Assembly: GCA_963838235.1 (NCBI GenBank)
Contig: CAWIQJ010000005.1
Location: 1,364,001 to 1,428,000 of the forward strand
DNA length: 64,000 nucleotides
Reading direction: 5' to 3'
DNA from: JAFECT01 sp963838235
GTDB lineage: Bacteria > Pseudomonadota > Alphaproteobacteria > Caulobacterales > Caulobacteraceae
The position numbers and the translations under genes were made by a program. Position 1 is the stretch's first letter; every line of letters starts with the position of its first letter. Under the pieces are notes generated by a model. It was given only the letters and a program-made list of their open reading frames with translations, was not told where the DNA came from and made no database searches. Positions 57,007 to 64,000 of the stretch are shown here, one piece after another.

Positions 57007-57794
57007 GAACGAGGGGCTCCGGCGGGTTGCAACGCGGGACCTGGTGCGCCGCCAGGCGCGCCGGGTTGTTGGAACGGATTGGACCCGGCCCCGAGGCCGG
57101 GCGTGGGCTGGCTTTCGGCCTGTTTGACGATGGCGCGCAGCTGGTCGGCCTGGCCGGAGTTGATCAGGTTCATGGCGGACTGGGCCCGGTGGGTCACATC
57201 TGCGCCGGCCTCACTGTCCACCGACAGCAGTTCGAAGTCGTCCCGGGCTTCCTTGGCCTTGCCGTTCAGCAGTTTGGCCATGGCCAGCGCCTCGCGCGCA
57301 TAGGCGCGGTAGGGCCGGTCCTTCTCGGCCAGGGGCTTCAGTCGCTTCTCGATGTCGGCGTAGGGCGCGGTGTCCAGCAGCAGCCAGGCGGCCTTGAGGC
57401 CGTCGACGTCGCCCATGATCGGGCTGGGCGCGTCCTTCTGGGCTTCGTCGAGCAGTTTCACCGCTTCGGGGATGTGCTTCTGGTCGATCAGGATGCCCGC
57501 GCGCTGTTCCAGAGCCAGGGACTTATAGGCGCGATCGCCGGCCTTGGCGGCCTCGGCGAAAGCGGCGTCGGCGCCGGCGGTGTTCTGGTCGCCGAGCGCG
57601 CGCACGCCCCGGTCATAGGCCTCCGAGGCGACGTTCGCCCGATGCTGCTCGTAAGTGGTCCACGCCCAGAAGGCGCCAACAGCCACGACCACGATCGCGA
57701 CCCCGCCGAGGACCCAGGGCAGAGCCCGCTTCAGGATCGCCTGGGCGTCGGTGGCGCGGACATTCTCGTCCACCTCGTTGAAGAAATCCGACAA
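57003..57794 (-). CDS. Single-pass TPR-like protein (YfgM type) upstream of bamB
   Basis: 263 residues. The TTG start at 57794 is set by GGGGAG six bases upstream. A cytoplasmic N terminus (SDFFNEVDENVRATDAQAI) is followed by one helix (WVLGGVAIVVVAVGAFWAWT) and a periplasmic TPR-like domain: ANVASEAYDRGVRALGDQNT, AAFAEAAKAGDRAYKSLALE, QRAGILIDQKHIPEAVKLLD, REALAMAKLLNGKAKEARDD. YfgM-like proteins sit next to bamB and associate with the translocon and periplasmic chaperones. The C-terminal tail is Pro/Gly-rich. Its stop overlaps the bamB start (ATGA). Confidence 0.82.
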   Translation of the reverse strand: MSDFFNEVDENVRATDAQAILKRALPWVLGGVAIVVVAVGAFWAWTTYEQHRANVASEAYDRGVRALGDQNTAGADAAFAEAAKAGDRAYKSLALEQRAGILIDQKHIPEAVKLLDEAQKDAPSPIMGDVDGLKAAWLLLDTAPYADIEKRLKPLAEKDRPYRAYAREALAMAKLLNGKAKEARDDFELLSVDSEAGADVTHRAQSAMNLINSGQADQLRAIVKQAESQPTPGLGAGSNPFQQPGAPGGAPGPALQPAGAPRS

Positions 57795-57833
57795 TCCGCG
57801 CTCCCCTGGGACGCCCGAGCCAAAATGAGCCGC

Positions 57834-57847
57834 GAACCTATAGGTTC
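57834..57847. promoter_or_regulatory. 14-bp perfect palindrome upstream of the TPR-bamB pair
   Basis: GAACCTATAGGTTC lies about 40 bases upstream of the TTG start of the TPR gene. It could be a -10 region or an operator; the sequence alone does not decide. Confidence 0.35.
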
Positions 57848-57954
57848 GGCGGGCCCGCCGCAACGCGGCAGAGCGGCCCTCGATGGAGGTCCGATCCCGG
57901 CCGGACCCTGGCCGAAGATTGCGGCCGAATTCCAGCGGCAGAAGGGATTCCGCC

Positions 57955-58794
57955 CTAGGCGGCGCCGGTGGCTTTCTTGGCGAAATAGACCTCGGCGTCG
58001 CCGGGGAACTGGCGCGCGCGCACGTCCGCCGCATAGGCCGCGGCAGCCTGGCCGATGTCGCGGCGCAGGTTGGCGTAGCGGCGCACGAACCGGGGCGTCC
58101 AGTCGAACAGGCCCAGCATGTCGTCGGTAACCAGGATCTGGCCGTCGCAGTGGGGCGAGGCCCCGATGCCGATGGTGGGCGGGGCGATGGTCTCGGTGAT
58201 CTCCCGCGCAAGGCTCTCGGCCACGCCCTCGACCACCACCGCGAAGGCGCCGGCGTCGGCGGTGGCTTCGGCTTCGGCGAGGACGCGGGTGCGCTCGATG
58301 TCAGTCTTGCCCTTGGCGCGGAACGCACCGTCGACGTTCACCGCCTGGGGGCGCAGGCCGACGTGGCCCATCACCGGAATGCCGCGCTCGACCAGGAAGG
58401 CGACGGTTTCGGCGACGGTCGGTCCGCTTTCGACCTTCACCGCGTTGCAACCGGTCTCTTTCAGCAGGCGCGTGGCATTCATGAACGCCTGCTGCGGGCC
58501 CGCTTCGTAGGCGCCGAACGGCATGTCGACGACGACCATGGCGCGGCGCGATCCGCGCATCACCGCCTGGCCGTGCAGGATCATCATCTCGAGCGTCACA
58601 CCCACGGTGTTGGGAAGGCCGTGCAACACCATGCCGACGCTGTCGCCCACCAGCAGCAGGTCGCAGTGCTCGTCGAGGATCTCCGCCATCGGCGCCGTAT
58701 AGGCGGTGAGGCAGACGATCGGCTCCTTGCCCTTGCGCGCAGTGATTTCCGGCGCCGTGACACGCTTGAGGGCGGCTTCGCGTTGTGCGGACAT
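57955..58794 (-). CDS. panB: 3-methyl-2-oxobutanoate hydroxymethyltransferase
   Basis: 279 residues. It makes ketopantoate, the first committed step to pantothenate and CoA. TIM-barrel marks: KEPIVCLTAYTAPMAEIL, LLLVGDSVGMVLHGLPNT (metal Asp), VVVDMPFGAYEAGPQQAFMN, VKVESGPTVAETVAFLVERG, IPVMGHVGLRPQAVNVDGAF, and the catalytic Glu in FAVVVEGVAESLAREI. Intact. Its start codon directly abuts the stop of the putative anti-sigma gene, so panB probably shares that transcript. Confidence 0.95.
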   Translation of the reverse strand: MSAQREAALKRVTAPEITARKGKEPIVCLTAYTAPMAEILDEHCDLLLVGDSVGMVLHGLPNTVGVTLEMMILHGQAVMRGSRRAMVVVDMPFGAYEAGPQQAFMNATRLLKETGCNAVKVESGPTVAETVAFLVERGIPVMGHVGLRPQAVNVDGAFRAKGKTDIERTRVLAEAEATADAGAFAVVVEGVAESLAREITETIAPPTIGIGASPHCDGQILVTDDMLGLFDWTPRFVRRYANLRRDIGQAAAAYAADVRARQFPGDAEVYFAKKATGAA

Positions 58795-59175
58795 TCAGAC
58801 CTGGTCCAAGGCGCGGGTGGCGCCGACGACGGCGGCGATGATCAGGCAACCTGAGACGATCCAGAACAGGTTCGCGCCCGAACCGGCCTGCAGGAGCATG
58901 TCAGAGAGGCTTACGCCCTGATTGTAGAAATTCTGCGCGGCGTGGGAGGACGCGGCCGACGCTTCCTGAACCTTGATGCCGATGCCGGAATTCAGCGACT
59001 GGGTGACCGCGATCGCGCCGCCGATCACGCCGGCGGCGCCCAGGCCCAGGGTGCGCCATCGCCAGTCACGATTGAGCCGCCGTTGGACACGGCGGGTGAA
59101 ACCGTCGGAATCGGCGAGCGCGGGGGTCTGCGCGAACATGCGCTCCAGACCCGCCTCGAACCCTCGCTCATCCAT
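58795..59175 (-). CDS. Putative membrane anti-sigma factor, small
   Basis: 126 residues. The start at 59175 (MDERGFEAGLERMF) lies 8 bases inside the sigma gene. It has two likely helices: TLGLGAAGVIGGAIAVTQSL around 58-77 and LFWIVSGCLIIAAVVGATRA near the C terminus. Between them is an Ala/Ser/Gln-rich periplasmic-side loop. There is no zinc motif. Overlap with a sigma gene and membrane topology support an anti-sigma role, but homology is not proven. Confidence 0.6.
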   Translation of the reverse strand: MDERGFEAGLERMFAQTPALADSDGFTRRVQRRLNRDWRWRTLGLGAAGVIGGAIAVTQSLNSGIGIKVQEASAASSHAAQNFYNQGVSLSDMLLQAGSGANLFWIVSGCLIIAAVVGATRALDQV

Positions 59176-59746
59176 GCGCCCTGCTCCCACTTTCGCCGCC
59201 AGGCGGCGCCATACGCTCTCGGAGCTTATCCAGACCACGTTTGACATGGGATTTGACCGTTCCCAAGGGGGTGTTCAAGGCCTGAGCCACTTCGGCGTGC
59301 GATAAACCCGCCCCGTAGCACAGGGAAACGCATAAACGCTCAGCCGGCGCCAGGAGTCTCAAGGCGTCGTCCAGGTCGATCCGGCCGGCGGCGTCGTGGG
59401 GCCTCATAGCCCCCTCCGGCTCGCGCGGTTCGGCTTCCAGGACCAGGATCGCGTCCTTGCGCCGCCGCTTCAGGTAGAGCCGCGCCGCAATCCGCTTCAC
59501 CCAGGCCACAAAGGCGCCCTCGCCGCGGAACTCGGCGATGCGCTCGAACGCCTGCAGGAAGGCGTCCTGGGCCAGGTCGTCGGCGGTGGCGGGGTCGGCG
59601 CCCATGCGGCGCAGCACGCCGCGCACGGCCGAGCCGTGACGCCTGACCAGCTCGCCGAACTCCTTACGCCCGCCCGCGGCCGCCAGGGCCGCGAGCTCCA
59701 CGTCGTGGAGGCCGATGATCAGTCGATCTTCGGGAGTGACGCCCAT
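59168..59746 (-). CDS. ECF RNA polymerase sigma factor
   Basis: 192 residues. Region 2: FGELVRRHGSAVRGVLRRMG, ATADDLAQDAFLQAFERIAE and VAWVKRIAARLYLKRRRKD. Region 4: LLAPAERLCVSLCYGAGLSH and AEVAQALNTPLGTVKSHVKR, a helix-turn-helix. No region 3, as usual for ECF. It overlaps the putative anti-sigma gene and is preceded after 33 bases by a small membrane protein, forming one module. Confidence 0.9.
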   Translation of the reverse strand: MGVTPEDRLIIGLHDVELAALAAAGGRKEFGELVRRHGSAVRGVLRRMGADPATADDLAQDAFLQAFERIAEFRGEGAFVAWVKRIAARLYLKRRRKDAILVLEAEPREPEGAMRPHDAAGRIDLDDALRLLAPAERLCVSLCYGAGLSHAEVAQALNTPLGTVKSHVKRGLDKLRERMAPPGGESGSRAHG

Positions 59747-59779
59747 GGGGCTTCTCGCTCCTGGTTCCCCTCGACGCGC

Positions 59780-60187
59780 TCAGGCTTTGGACTTGTTGAA
59801 GAAGGACAGGACGATGAAGGCGATGCCGATCGTCCCGGGAATTGCGGCGAAGCCGATCGCGCGGCCCCATTCGGCCGTATCGAAATCGGTGAACGCCCAG
59901 CCGATGGTGCCCAGGCCGACAGCAACCGCCAACCAGATGATGCCGAGCCGGACGTCCCGCTGGGCCGACGGCGCGGGTCGGATATCGCGGGTCATCGCGT
60001 CCAGGACTTCCGGGGGAAGCGGCTGGCCTTTGTCGATGGCGGCGCGGATGGTGTTCTGCAGCTGCACCCGTTCGCGGTTCTTCAGCATTCGCGGCACCAG
60101 CACGACGGCGGCGATGGTGCCGAAGAAGGCGACATTGCCGATCAGGACGATCAGCACGATAGCGATGGTTCCAAGGGGTCCGTCCAT
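59780..60187 (-). CDS. Small membrane protein (DUF6249-like) of sigma module A
   Basis: 135 residues. An N-terminal helix (IAIVLIVLIGNVAFFGTIAA) is followed by a cytoplasmic helix (KNRERVQLQNTIRAAIDKGQ) and the motif PLPPEVLDAMTRD, then two more helices (GIIWLAVAVGLGTIGWAF and AIGFAAIPGTIGIAFIVLSF). The I-xx-G-xxx-PPE-xxx-A motif is shared with the 61184-61651 protein. DUF6249-type proteins commonly accompany ECF sigma factors in Caulobacterales and Sphingomonadales as far as I recall. First gene of module A. Confidence 0.65.
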   Translation of the reverse strand: MDGPLGTIAIVLIVLIGNVAFFGTIAAVVLVPRMLKNRERVQLQNTIRAAIDKGQPLPPEVLDAMTRDIRPAPSAQRDVRLGIIWLAVAVGLGTIGWAFTDFDTAEWGRAIGFAAIPGTIGIAFIVLSFFNKSKA

Positions 60188-60290
60188 GGGGGGAGGTCCT
60201 ATCTCGATGTGTTTACGGCAGCGCTCTCTGCGCCGCCTTCCGATCGACTAGAGGCCCGCTCTAGCCCGTTCGGATGCGTAAACCGACGTG

Positions 60291-60312
60291 AATTCTTCGT
60301 AAGAGAAGAATT
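60291..60312. repeat. AT-rich inverted repeat between the two sigma modules
   Basis: AATTCTTC (60291-60298) and GAAGAATT (60305-60312) with a six-base spacer, in a 143-base gap. Its low GC stands out. It may end module B transcription or serve as an operator for module A; the sequence does not decide. Confidence 0.45.
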
Positions 60313-60330
60313 TCCCGCCAACTCAAATGG

Positions 60331-60666
60331 TTACTGAGCGCGACCGAATCGCGCCGACGCCCCTTCCCAGGTCAGGAGCGAGGTCACCACCACCAGGACG
60401 CCGATCGCCGGTCCCAGAGCCTGCCAGGTCTCCGCCGCGATCGGATCGAACGTCTTGGAGAGCACCGGCCAGAGCGCCCACAGGATCAGCGATCCCACTG
60501 CGGTCACGATCGCACCGCGCACCATGTCGTAGGCGAGCTTGCGCCGCGCCACCCGCGCCATGACCTGCAGCGCGAAGGACGGATCGCGCGGCGGCGGCGC
60601 GTCGATCGCAAAGGCCCGGACCAGGCGCCGGTCGGCTTCGGAACGGTCAGGGTGCGTCATCGTCAA
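60331..60666 (-). CDS. Putative membrane anti-sigma factor of module B
   Basis: 111 residues. N-terminal soluble part (DRSEADRRLVRAFAIDAPPP, DPSFALQVMARVARRKLAYD), then two helices (IVTAVGSLILWALWPVLSKT and AIGVLVVVTSLLTWEGA). The start overlaps the sigma gene by 14 or 20 bases (60660 or 60666). The 'PPPRDPSFALQVMARVARR' segment is typical of small proteins found behind ECF sigma factors. Role inferred from position. Confidence 0.6.
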   Translation of the reverse strand: MTMTHPDRSEADRRLVRAFAIDAPPPRDPSFALQVMARVARRKLAYDMVRGAIVTAVGSLILWALWPVLSKTFDPIAAETWQALGPAIGVLVVVTSLLTWEGASARFGRAQ

Positions 60667-61187
60667 CTCCCAACGCCTGCAACAGCTTCACCCGGCCCCG
60701 GGCCACATGCGACTTGATCGTGCCCAACGGCGATCCTAGCGCTTCGGCGGCCTCCGCGTGGGAGAATTCGCCCGCCAGGCAAAGCGCCGTCGCCGCCCTT
60801 TGTTCCAGCGGCAGGCTCTCCAGCGCCTGGCGCACGGCGAGCGCGTCGGCGCGGTCGCTCGTTTCGGACTGTGGCCGGGTCTCCAGCCATTCCGCGTCGC
60901 GCCGTGCGCCGCGCGCCAGGCTGCGCTCGAAGCTCAGCCGCTTGCGCCAGGCGATGGCGAACAGCCACGCCTTGAAACTCGAGTTCCGGGCGGAACCGGT
61001 TGAGGTTCGACCACGCGGTCAGGAAGGTCTCCTGCGCCAGGTCGTCCGCGTCCGCCGGACGTTTGCACACGCGGCGCAGAAACCCGCGCAGGGCCTGCTG
61101 GTGGCGATCCACCAGCCGCCCGAACGCGGCCGCCGAGCCCGCCTGCGCCGCAAGCGCGAGCTCGGCGTCGGCGGGCGCTGCAATCAT
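60647..61187 (-). CDS. ECF RNA polymerase sigma factor, one frameshift
   Basis: About 179 residues. The start at 61187 overlaps the upstream stop (ATGA). Region 2: AAFGRLVDRHQQALRGFLRR, KRPADADDLAQETFLTAWSN and LNRFRPELEF; then a frame change near 60985. Region 4: LESLPLEQRAATALCLAGEF, SHAEAAEALGSPLGTIKSHV and ARGRVKLLQALG. It is a diverged paralogue of the sigma factor at 59168, with the same gene order around it. Confidence 0.85.
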
Positions 61188-61651
61188 CGCGGCGGGGGCG
61201 GCATCATGGTTTGCAACAGGGCGAACACCAGCGATGCGCCCGCAATCACGCCGGTGATGATCGACACGATCAGGAAGGCGTGCCCGGTGTCGCCGCCGCT
61301 GTAGCGGTAGGCGAGATAGAAGCCTCCGGAGATCGCGCCCATGCTGATCACGCGGCGCCATTCCCAGTACGGGCCGTAGCGATAGCGCCGCCAGCCCCAC
61401 CAGCCCCCGTAGTACGGGTGTCCGTACATCCCGTAGGGGTCCGACGACGCCGCATCGGGCGCCGACGCGCCGCCGAGCGCCTTGGACAGTTCCGGCGGCG
61501 GATCCTTGCCTTGCTGGATGTAGCTCTTCAGCACGTCCAGTTCGGCCTTGCGCCGCTGATAGGCCATGAGATTCGCGAAAATCATGGCGATGAACGCGCC
61601 CAGGGGAAACAGCAGCCACCAGTAGGCCGCGAAAAGTTCGGTTGCAGTCAT
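61184..61651 (-). CDS. Small membrane protein of sigma module B
   Basis: 155 residues. N-terminal helix AYWWLLFPLGAFIAMIFANL, then RRKAELDVLKSYIQQGKDPP with PELSKAL, a Tyr/Gly/Trp-rich stretch (SSDPYGMYGHPYYGGWWGWR) and two helices (VISMGAISGGFYLAYRY and FLIVSIITGVIAGASLVFAL). The juxtamembrane motif and membrane layout resemble the 59780-60187 protein. The N terminus resembles the 59-residue protein encoded just upstream. Its stop overlaps the sigma start. Confidence 0.65.
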   Translation of the reverse strand: MTATELFAAYWWLLFPLGAFIAMIFANLMAYQRRKAELDVLKSYIQQGKDPPPELSKALGGASAPDAASSDPYGMYGHPYYGGWWGWRRYRYGPYWEWRRVISMGAISGGFYLAYRYSGGDTGHAFLIVSIITGVIAGASLVFALLQTMMPPPPR

Positions 61652-61654
61652 GCG

Positions 61655-61834
61655 TCAAGCTCCTGCGGCGCCGGAAGCCCCGTCCTTAACCTGAATCGCG
61701 CGCGACGACTTCAGCCGCACGATCTCGAGCTCCTGACGATGGGTCAGGAAGTTCAGCCAGTTGCGCCACATGGCGGCGAGGAAAAACGCCAGCGGAAACA
61801 GCAGCCACCAATAGGCCGAGAAGAAGTCGCTCAT
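61655..61834 (-). CDS. 59-residue membrane peptide heading sigma module B
   Basis: An intact 180-base gene. It encodes one helix (SAYWWLLFPLAFFLAAMW) followed by RNWLNFLTHRQELEIVRLKS, ending at TGA 61655-61657, three bases before the next gene. A GGAG lies about six bases before the ATG at 61834. The N-terminal AYWWLLFPL is shared with the neighbouring 155-residue protein, which argues that it is translated. Confidence 0.65.
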   Translation of the reverse strand: MSDFFSAYWWLLFPLAFFLAAMWRNWLNFLTHRQELEIVRLKSSRAIQVKDGASGAAGA

Positions 61835-62022
61835 CTCGATGCTCCAAAGGCCCGCCCCTGCGGCGGACCGTTCTTGCCTCCAGATCGCCGCCGGGGCGCG
61901 GATCGGATGCAGTCCCGGAAAAAAGTCGCCAACAGCGTTCGGCCAAGGGACCTGGGGGAGGCCGGCGGCGGTTGAGCAAGCCTGGGGCGCCGTGGGGGCG
62001 CCGATCTTCGAGGGAGACGATC

Positions 62023-62409
62023 ATGCTGAACGACGCGGAAGCCATAGCCACGATTTCGGTGAAGGACGCCGACAAGGCGCGGAGCTTCTATCGCGACACC
62101 CTGGGCCTGCGGGCCCTCGACGACCGCCCCGGCGTCGCCACCTATCGCTCGGGCGAGAGCAAGGTGTTCGTCTACGAGAGCGACCACGCGGGAACCAATG
62201 AAGCGACCGCGGCGACCTGGGTGACCGACGACGTCGACGCCGCCGTGCGCGACCTGAAGGCCAAGGGCGTCAGCTTCGAGCACTACCCCGACCTACCGGG
62301 CCTGAAGATCGAAGGCGACATCCACGTAGCCGATGATGGCGACATGAAGGTGGCCTGGTTCAAGGATCCCGACGGGAACATCCTGTCGATCGTGAGCAAC
62401 GGGGACTGA
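62023..62409 (+). CDS. VOC / glyoxalase-fold protein
   Basis: 128 residues. Start at 62023 is set by GAGGGAG. The betaalphabetabetabeta pattern of the VOC superfamily: ATISVKDADKARSFYRDTLG, VATYRSGESKVFVYES, ATWVTDDVDAAVRDLKAKGV and VAWFKDPDGNILSIVSN (metal-ligand Glu replaced by a late Asn/Ser context). Such proteins include glyoxalases, dioxygenases and resistance proteins; exact role unknown. Divergent from sigma module B. Confidence 0.82.
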   Translation: MLNDAEAIATISVKDADKARSFYRDTLGLRALDDRPGVATYRSGESKVFVYESDHAGTNEATAATWVTDDVDAAVRDLKAKGVSFEHYPDLPGLKIEGDIHVADDGDMKVAWFKDPDGNILSIVSNGD

Positions 62410-62422
62410 CGACGCGCGGCGT

Positions 62423-63127
62423 CTAGCCGGTCGCACAAACCTGCAATCCCCGCTGCACCGCCGGCCGTTGCAGCCATCGGTCCAGCCACCCGGGCACGTT
62501 CTTCAGGGCGTCGAACGCGACGAGGTCGCGCGCGCTATAGAAGCCGATCAGGTTGCGGATAAGGCCAAGGTTGGCGATGTCGGCGATGGTGTAGTCGTCG
62601 CCCATGATCCAGACGCGCCCCTCGAGCCGCGCGTCGAGCACCTGCAACAGCCGCCGGCTTTCGGCGGCGAAGTGCTCCAACGGGCGCGGGTCTTCGATGT
62701 GGCGGCCGTCGAACTTCTTAAAGTAGCCGACCTGGCCGAACATCGGGCCCGTATTGGCGACCTGGAACACCAGCCACTGCACGCATTCCCAACGCGCATG
62801 CGCGTCGCGCGGCAGGAGCTGGCCGCACTTCTCAGCGAGGTACATCAGGATAGCCCCCGACTCGAAGACCGCGAGCGGTCGGCCGTCCGGTCCGTCGGGG
62901 TCGAGGATCGCGGGAATCTTGCCGTTGGGATTGAGCGACAGAAACTCGGGCGTGTGCTGGTCGCCGCGACCGAAGTCGATGCGGTGCGCCTCGTACGGCA
63001 GCCCGATCTCTTCGAGCATGACCCCGACCTTCACGCCGTTGGGCGACGGCAGCGAATAGAGCTGCAACCGATCCGGGTGCTCCGGCGGCCAGCGCCGCGT
63101 GACAGGGAAGTCGGAGAGCGGGTCCAA
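62423..63127 (-). CDS. Glutathione S-transferase (YghU/YfcG-like)
   Basis: 234 residues. N-terminal thioredoxin-like domain: HPDRLQLYSLPSPNGVKVGV, MLEEIGLPYEAHRIDFGRGD, LSLNPNGKIPAILDPDG and LAVFESGAILMYLAEKCGQL (the cis-Pro and ES glutathione contacts). C-terminal helical domain: WECVQWLVFQVANTGPMFGQ, ADIANLGLIRNLI. The TTG start at 63127 (M-D-P-L-SDFPVTRRWP) is inferred from the usual distance to the SDFPVTRRWP segment; no strong ribosome site decides it. YfcG-type members reduce disulfides with glutathione. Confidence 0.82.
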   Translation of the reverse strand: MDPLSDFPVTRRWPPEHPDRLQLYSLPSPNGVKVGVMLEEIGLPYEAHRIDFGRGDQHTPEFLSLNPNGKIPAILDPDGPDGRPLAVFESGAILMYLAEKCGQLLPRDAHARWECVQWLVFQVANTGPMFGQVGYFKKFDGRHIEDPRPLEHFAAESRRLLQVLDARLEGRVWIMGDDYTIADIANLGLIRNLIGFYSARDLVAFDALKNVPGWLDRWLQRPAVQRGLQVCATG

Positions 63128-63281
63128 AGGTAAAGCTCGCAGGAGGATTGAACGACGCCGCTTAGCTAGGTCGTCGGGCGCGTTCGCGAAAGGCCGGCGA
63201 CGCTGGAATTGGCGTCCGCCGCGCGTGCAAGCCCTGCAACTTCCGTTTGCGACAGCCGTTTCCCCGGCCGGAGAAAGGTCA

Positions 63282-63578
63282 ATGATCCGCACCACCCTCA
63301 GTCTCGCGATAGCCGCGGCCGCGCTGGCGACCGCCGCCTCCGCCCAACCCGACGACTACGCCCGCGCCCGTCACGCCTGCGAAGCCTATCTGGTGAACAC
63401 CAAGAACGTAGGCCCCGGCGACATCCGGTTCGACGATGCGTCGATCCAGGAGACCCAGGTCCGCGTGACCGGCGTGCTGCGCCGCGGCTCGCCCGAGACC
63501 GCGCCCTTCACCTGTATGGTCGGCCGCACCGGCCGCTGGGACGGCGAGGTCACCAGCCTGCAGATTCACTGGCGCTAG
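63282..63578 (+). CDS. Small exported protein, unknown
   Basis: 98 residues with a signal peptide (IRTTLSLAIAAAALATAASAQ). The mature part has two cysteines (RHACEAYLVNTKN and APFTCMVGRTGRWDG) and a beta pattern. The start at 63282 follows AAAGG; the upstream in-frame ATG lacks a signal peptide. Not recognised. Confidence 0.65.
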   Translation: MIRTTLSLAIAAAALATAASAQPDDYARARHACEAYLVNTKNVGPGDIRFDDASIQETQVRVTGVLRRGSPETAPFTCMVGRTGRWDGEVTSLQIHWR

Positions 63579-63688
63579 GCCGCGTTCCGCCGCGCTAAGG
63601 GCGGGAAACCGCCGAACCGTGCTCGCGCACCGACGCCGCCGGAAAGCTGCTAGGCTCGGGCCGAGCCACGCAGCGAGGGACGGCGAGC

Positions 63689-64000
63689 ATGGGCGCCAAG
63701 ACGAGAGCCACAACATCGGTCGAAACCGCGCCCGATGGTTTCGACAAGCCGCGCGCTCGCGCCGCACGCGGCGGCTGCGCCTGCGGCGCGGTGCGCTTTG
63801 AGATCGGGGTGCCCGCCGTCTGGGCCTGGCATGACCACGCGCGTACGAGCCGGCGCGCGCAAGGCTGTGCCTACGCGACCTACGTCGGAAGCTGGAAGAG
63901 CAAGTTCCGCCTGATCGACGGCGAGGATTGCGTCGAGCGCTGGGCCGAACCCGACACCGGCGCTGTGCGCAGCTTCTGTGCGCATTGCGGCACGCCGCTG
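63689..64000 (+). CDS. GFA-fold (glutathione-dependent formaldehyde-activating-like) protein, partial
   Basis: 104 codons to the right edge, frame open. The first zinc pair is present in GGCACGAVRFEIG and the last in RSFCAHCGTPL, as in the GFA/CENP-V fold. The central Cys-rich zinc loop expected between them is replaced by WHDHARTSRRAQGCAYATYV. That variant is known to me in part of the family, so the call stands, but the second zinc site is probably lost. The start at 63689 follows GCGAGGGAC. C terminus lies outside the window. Confidence 0.75.
   Translation, partial: MGAKTRATTSVETAPDGFDKPRARAARGGCACGAVRFEIGVPAVWAWHDHARTSRRAQGCAYATYVGSWKSKFRLIDGEDCVERWAEPDTGAVRSFCAHCGTPL

Overview
The window is very GC-rich DNA from an alphaproteobacterium, most likely of the order Caulobacterales (Phenylobacterium/Caulobacter-like). 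The basis is gene content and order: hdaA next to ppk, the lptF-lptG-lptD-surA-pdxA-ksgA string, fabD-fabG-acpP-fabF-mltG-yicC-gmk, rpsF-rpsR-rplI, and DUF3617, I78-inhibitor and YIP1 proteins. The assignment is inference from protein families, not from a database search. I see no tRNA, rRNA, CRISPR array, insertion sequence or prophage. The longest stretches without a gene are about 250 bases, so nothing is left unexplained at the 300-base scale.

Layout. 1-4050: the end of a drug exporter, three small exported or membrane proteins and a gamma-glutamyltransferase. 4209-9473: hdaA, polyphosphate kinase, exopolyphosphatase and a RibD-like reductase. 9484-12698: rnd, divergent from purM-purN, then an EthD-like protein. 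12821-18782: two unknown proteins, ndk, an ABC-F ATPase, an I78 inhibitor, and holC-pepA. 19037-27009: a tightly overlapping envelope/vitamin/ribosome operon (lptF, lptG, lptD, surA, pdxA, ksgA). 27012-33138: an opposite-strand operon for fatty-acid synthesis, peptidoglycan and nucleotide metabolism. 33287-38553: a peroxiredoxin, small exported proteins, a 29-residue-repeat protein and the ribosomal rpsF operon. 38609-44912: a six-gene, head-to-tail operon encoding an OleA/FabH-like condensing enzyme, an extended reductase, an MBL hydrolase, an adenylate-forming enzyme, an ATP-grasp ligase and a Rieske oxygenase. This is the best candidate here for an undescribed biosynthetic pathway. 45034-55396: dnaB, alr, a YIP1 protein, radA-cvpA-purF, an SDR and der. 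55633-61834: bamB and its TPR partner, panB, and two back-to-back ECF sigma-factor modules. 62023-64000: a glyoxalase-fold protein, a GST, a small exported protein and the start of a GFA-fold protein.

Sequence quality matters for reading this window. About twenty-five genes are broken by frameshifts. The breaks are concentrated in four blocks (about 9.86-11.44, 27.56-33.72, 36.07-37.10 and 49.27-55.35 kb), while neighbouring blocks are almost clean. Many broken genes belong to families that are normally indispensable (gmk, fabD, fabG, fabF, rpsR, der), and most breaks examined closely look like single extra bases. I therefore read them as sequence errors and annotate the genes at full length, giving the visible fragments.
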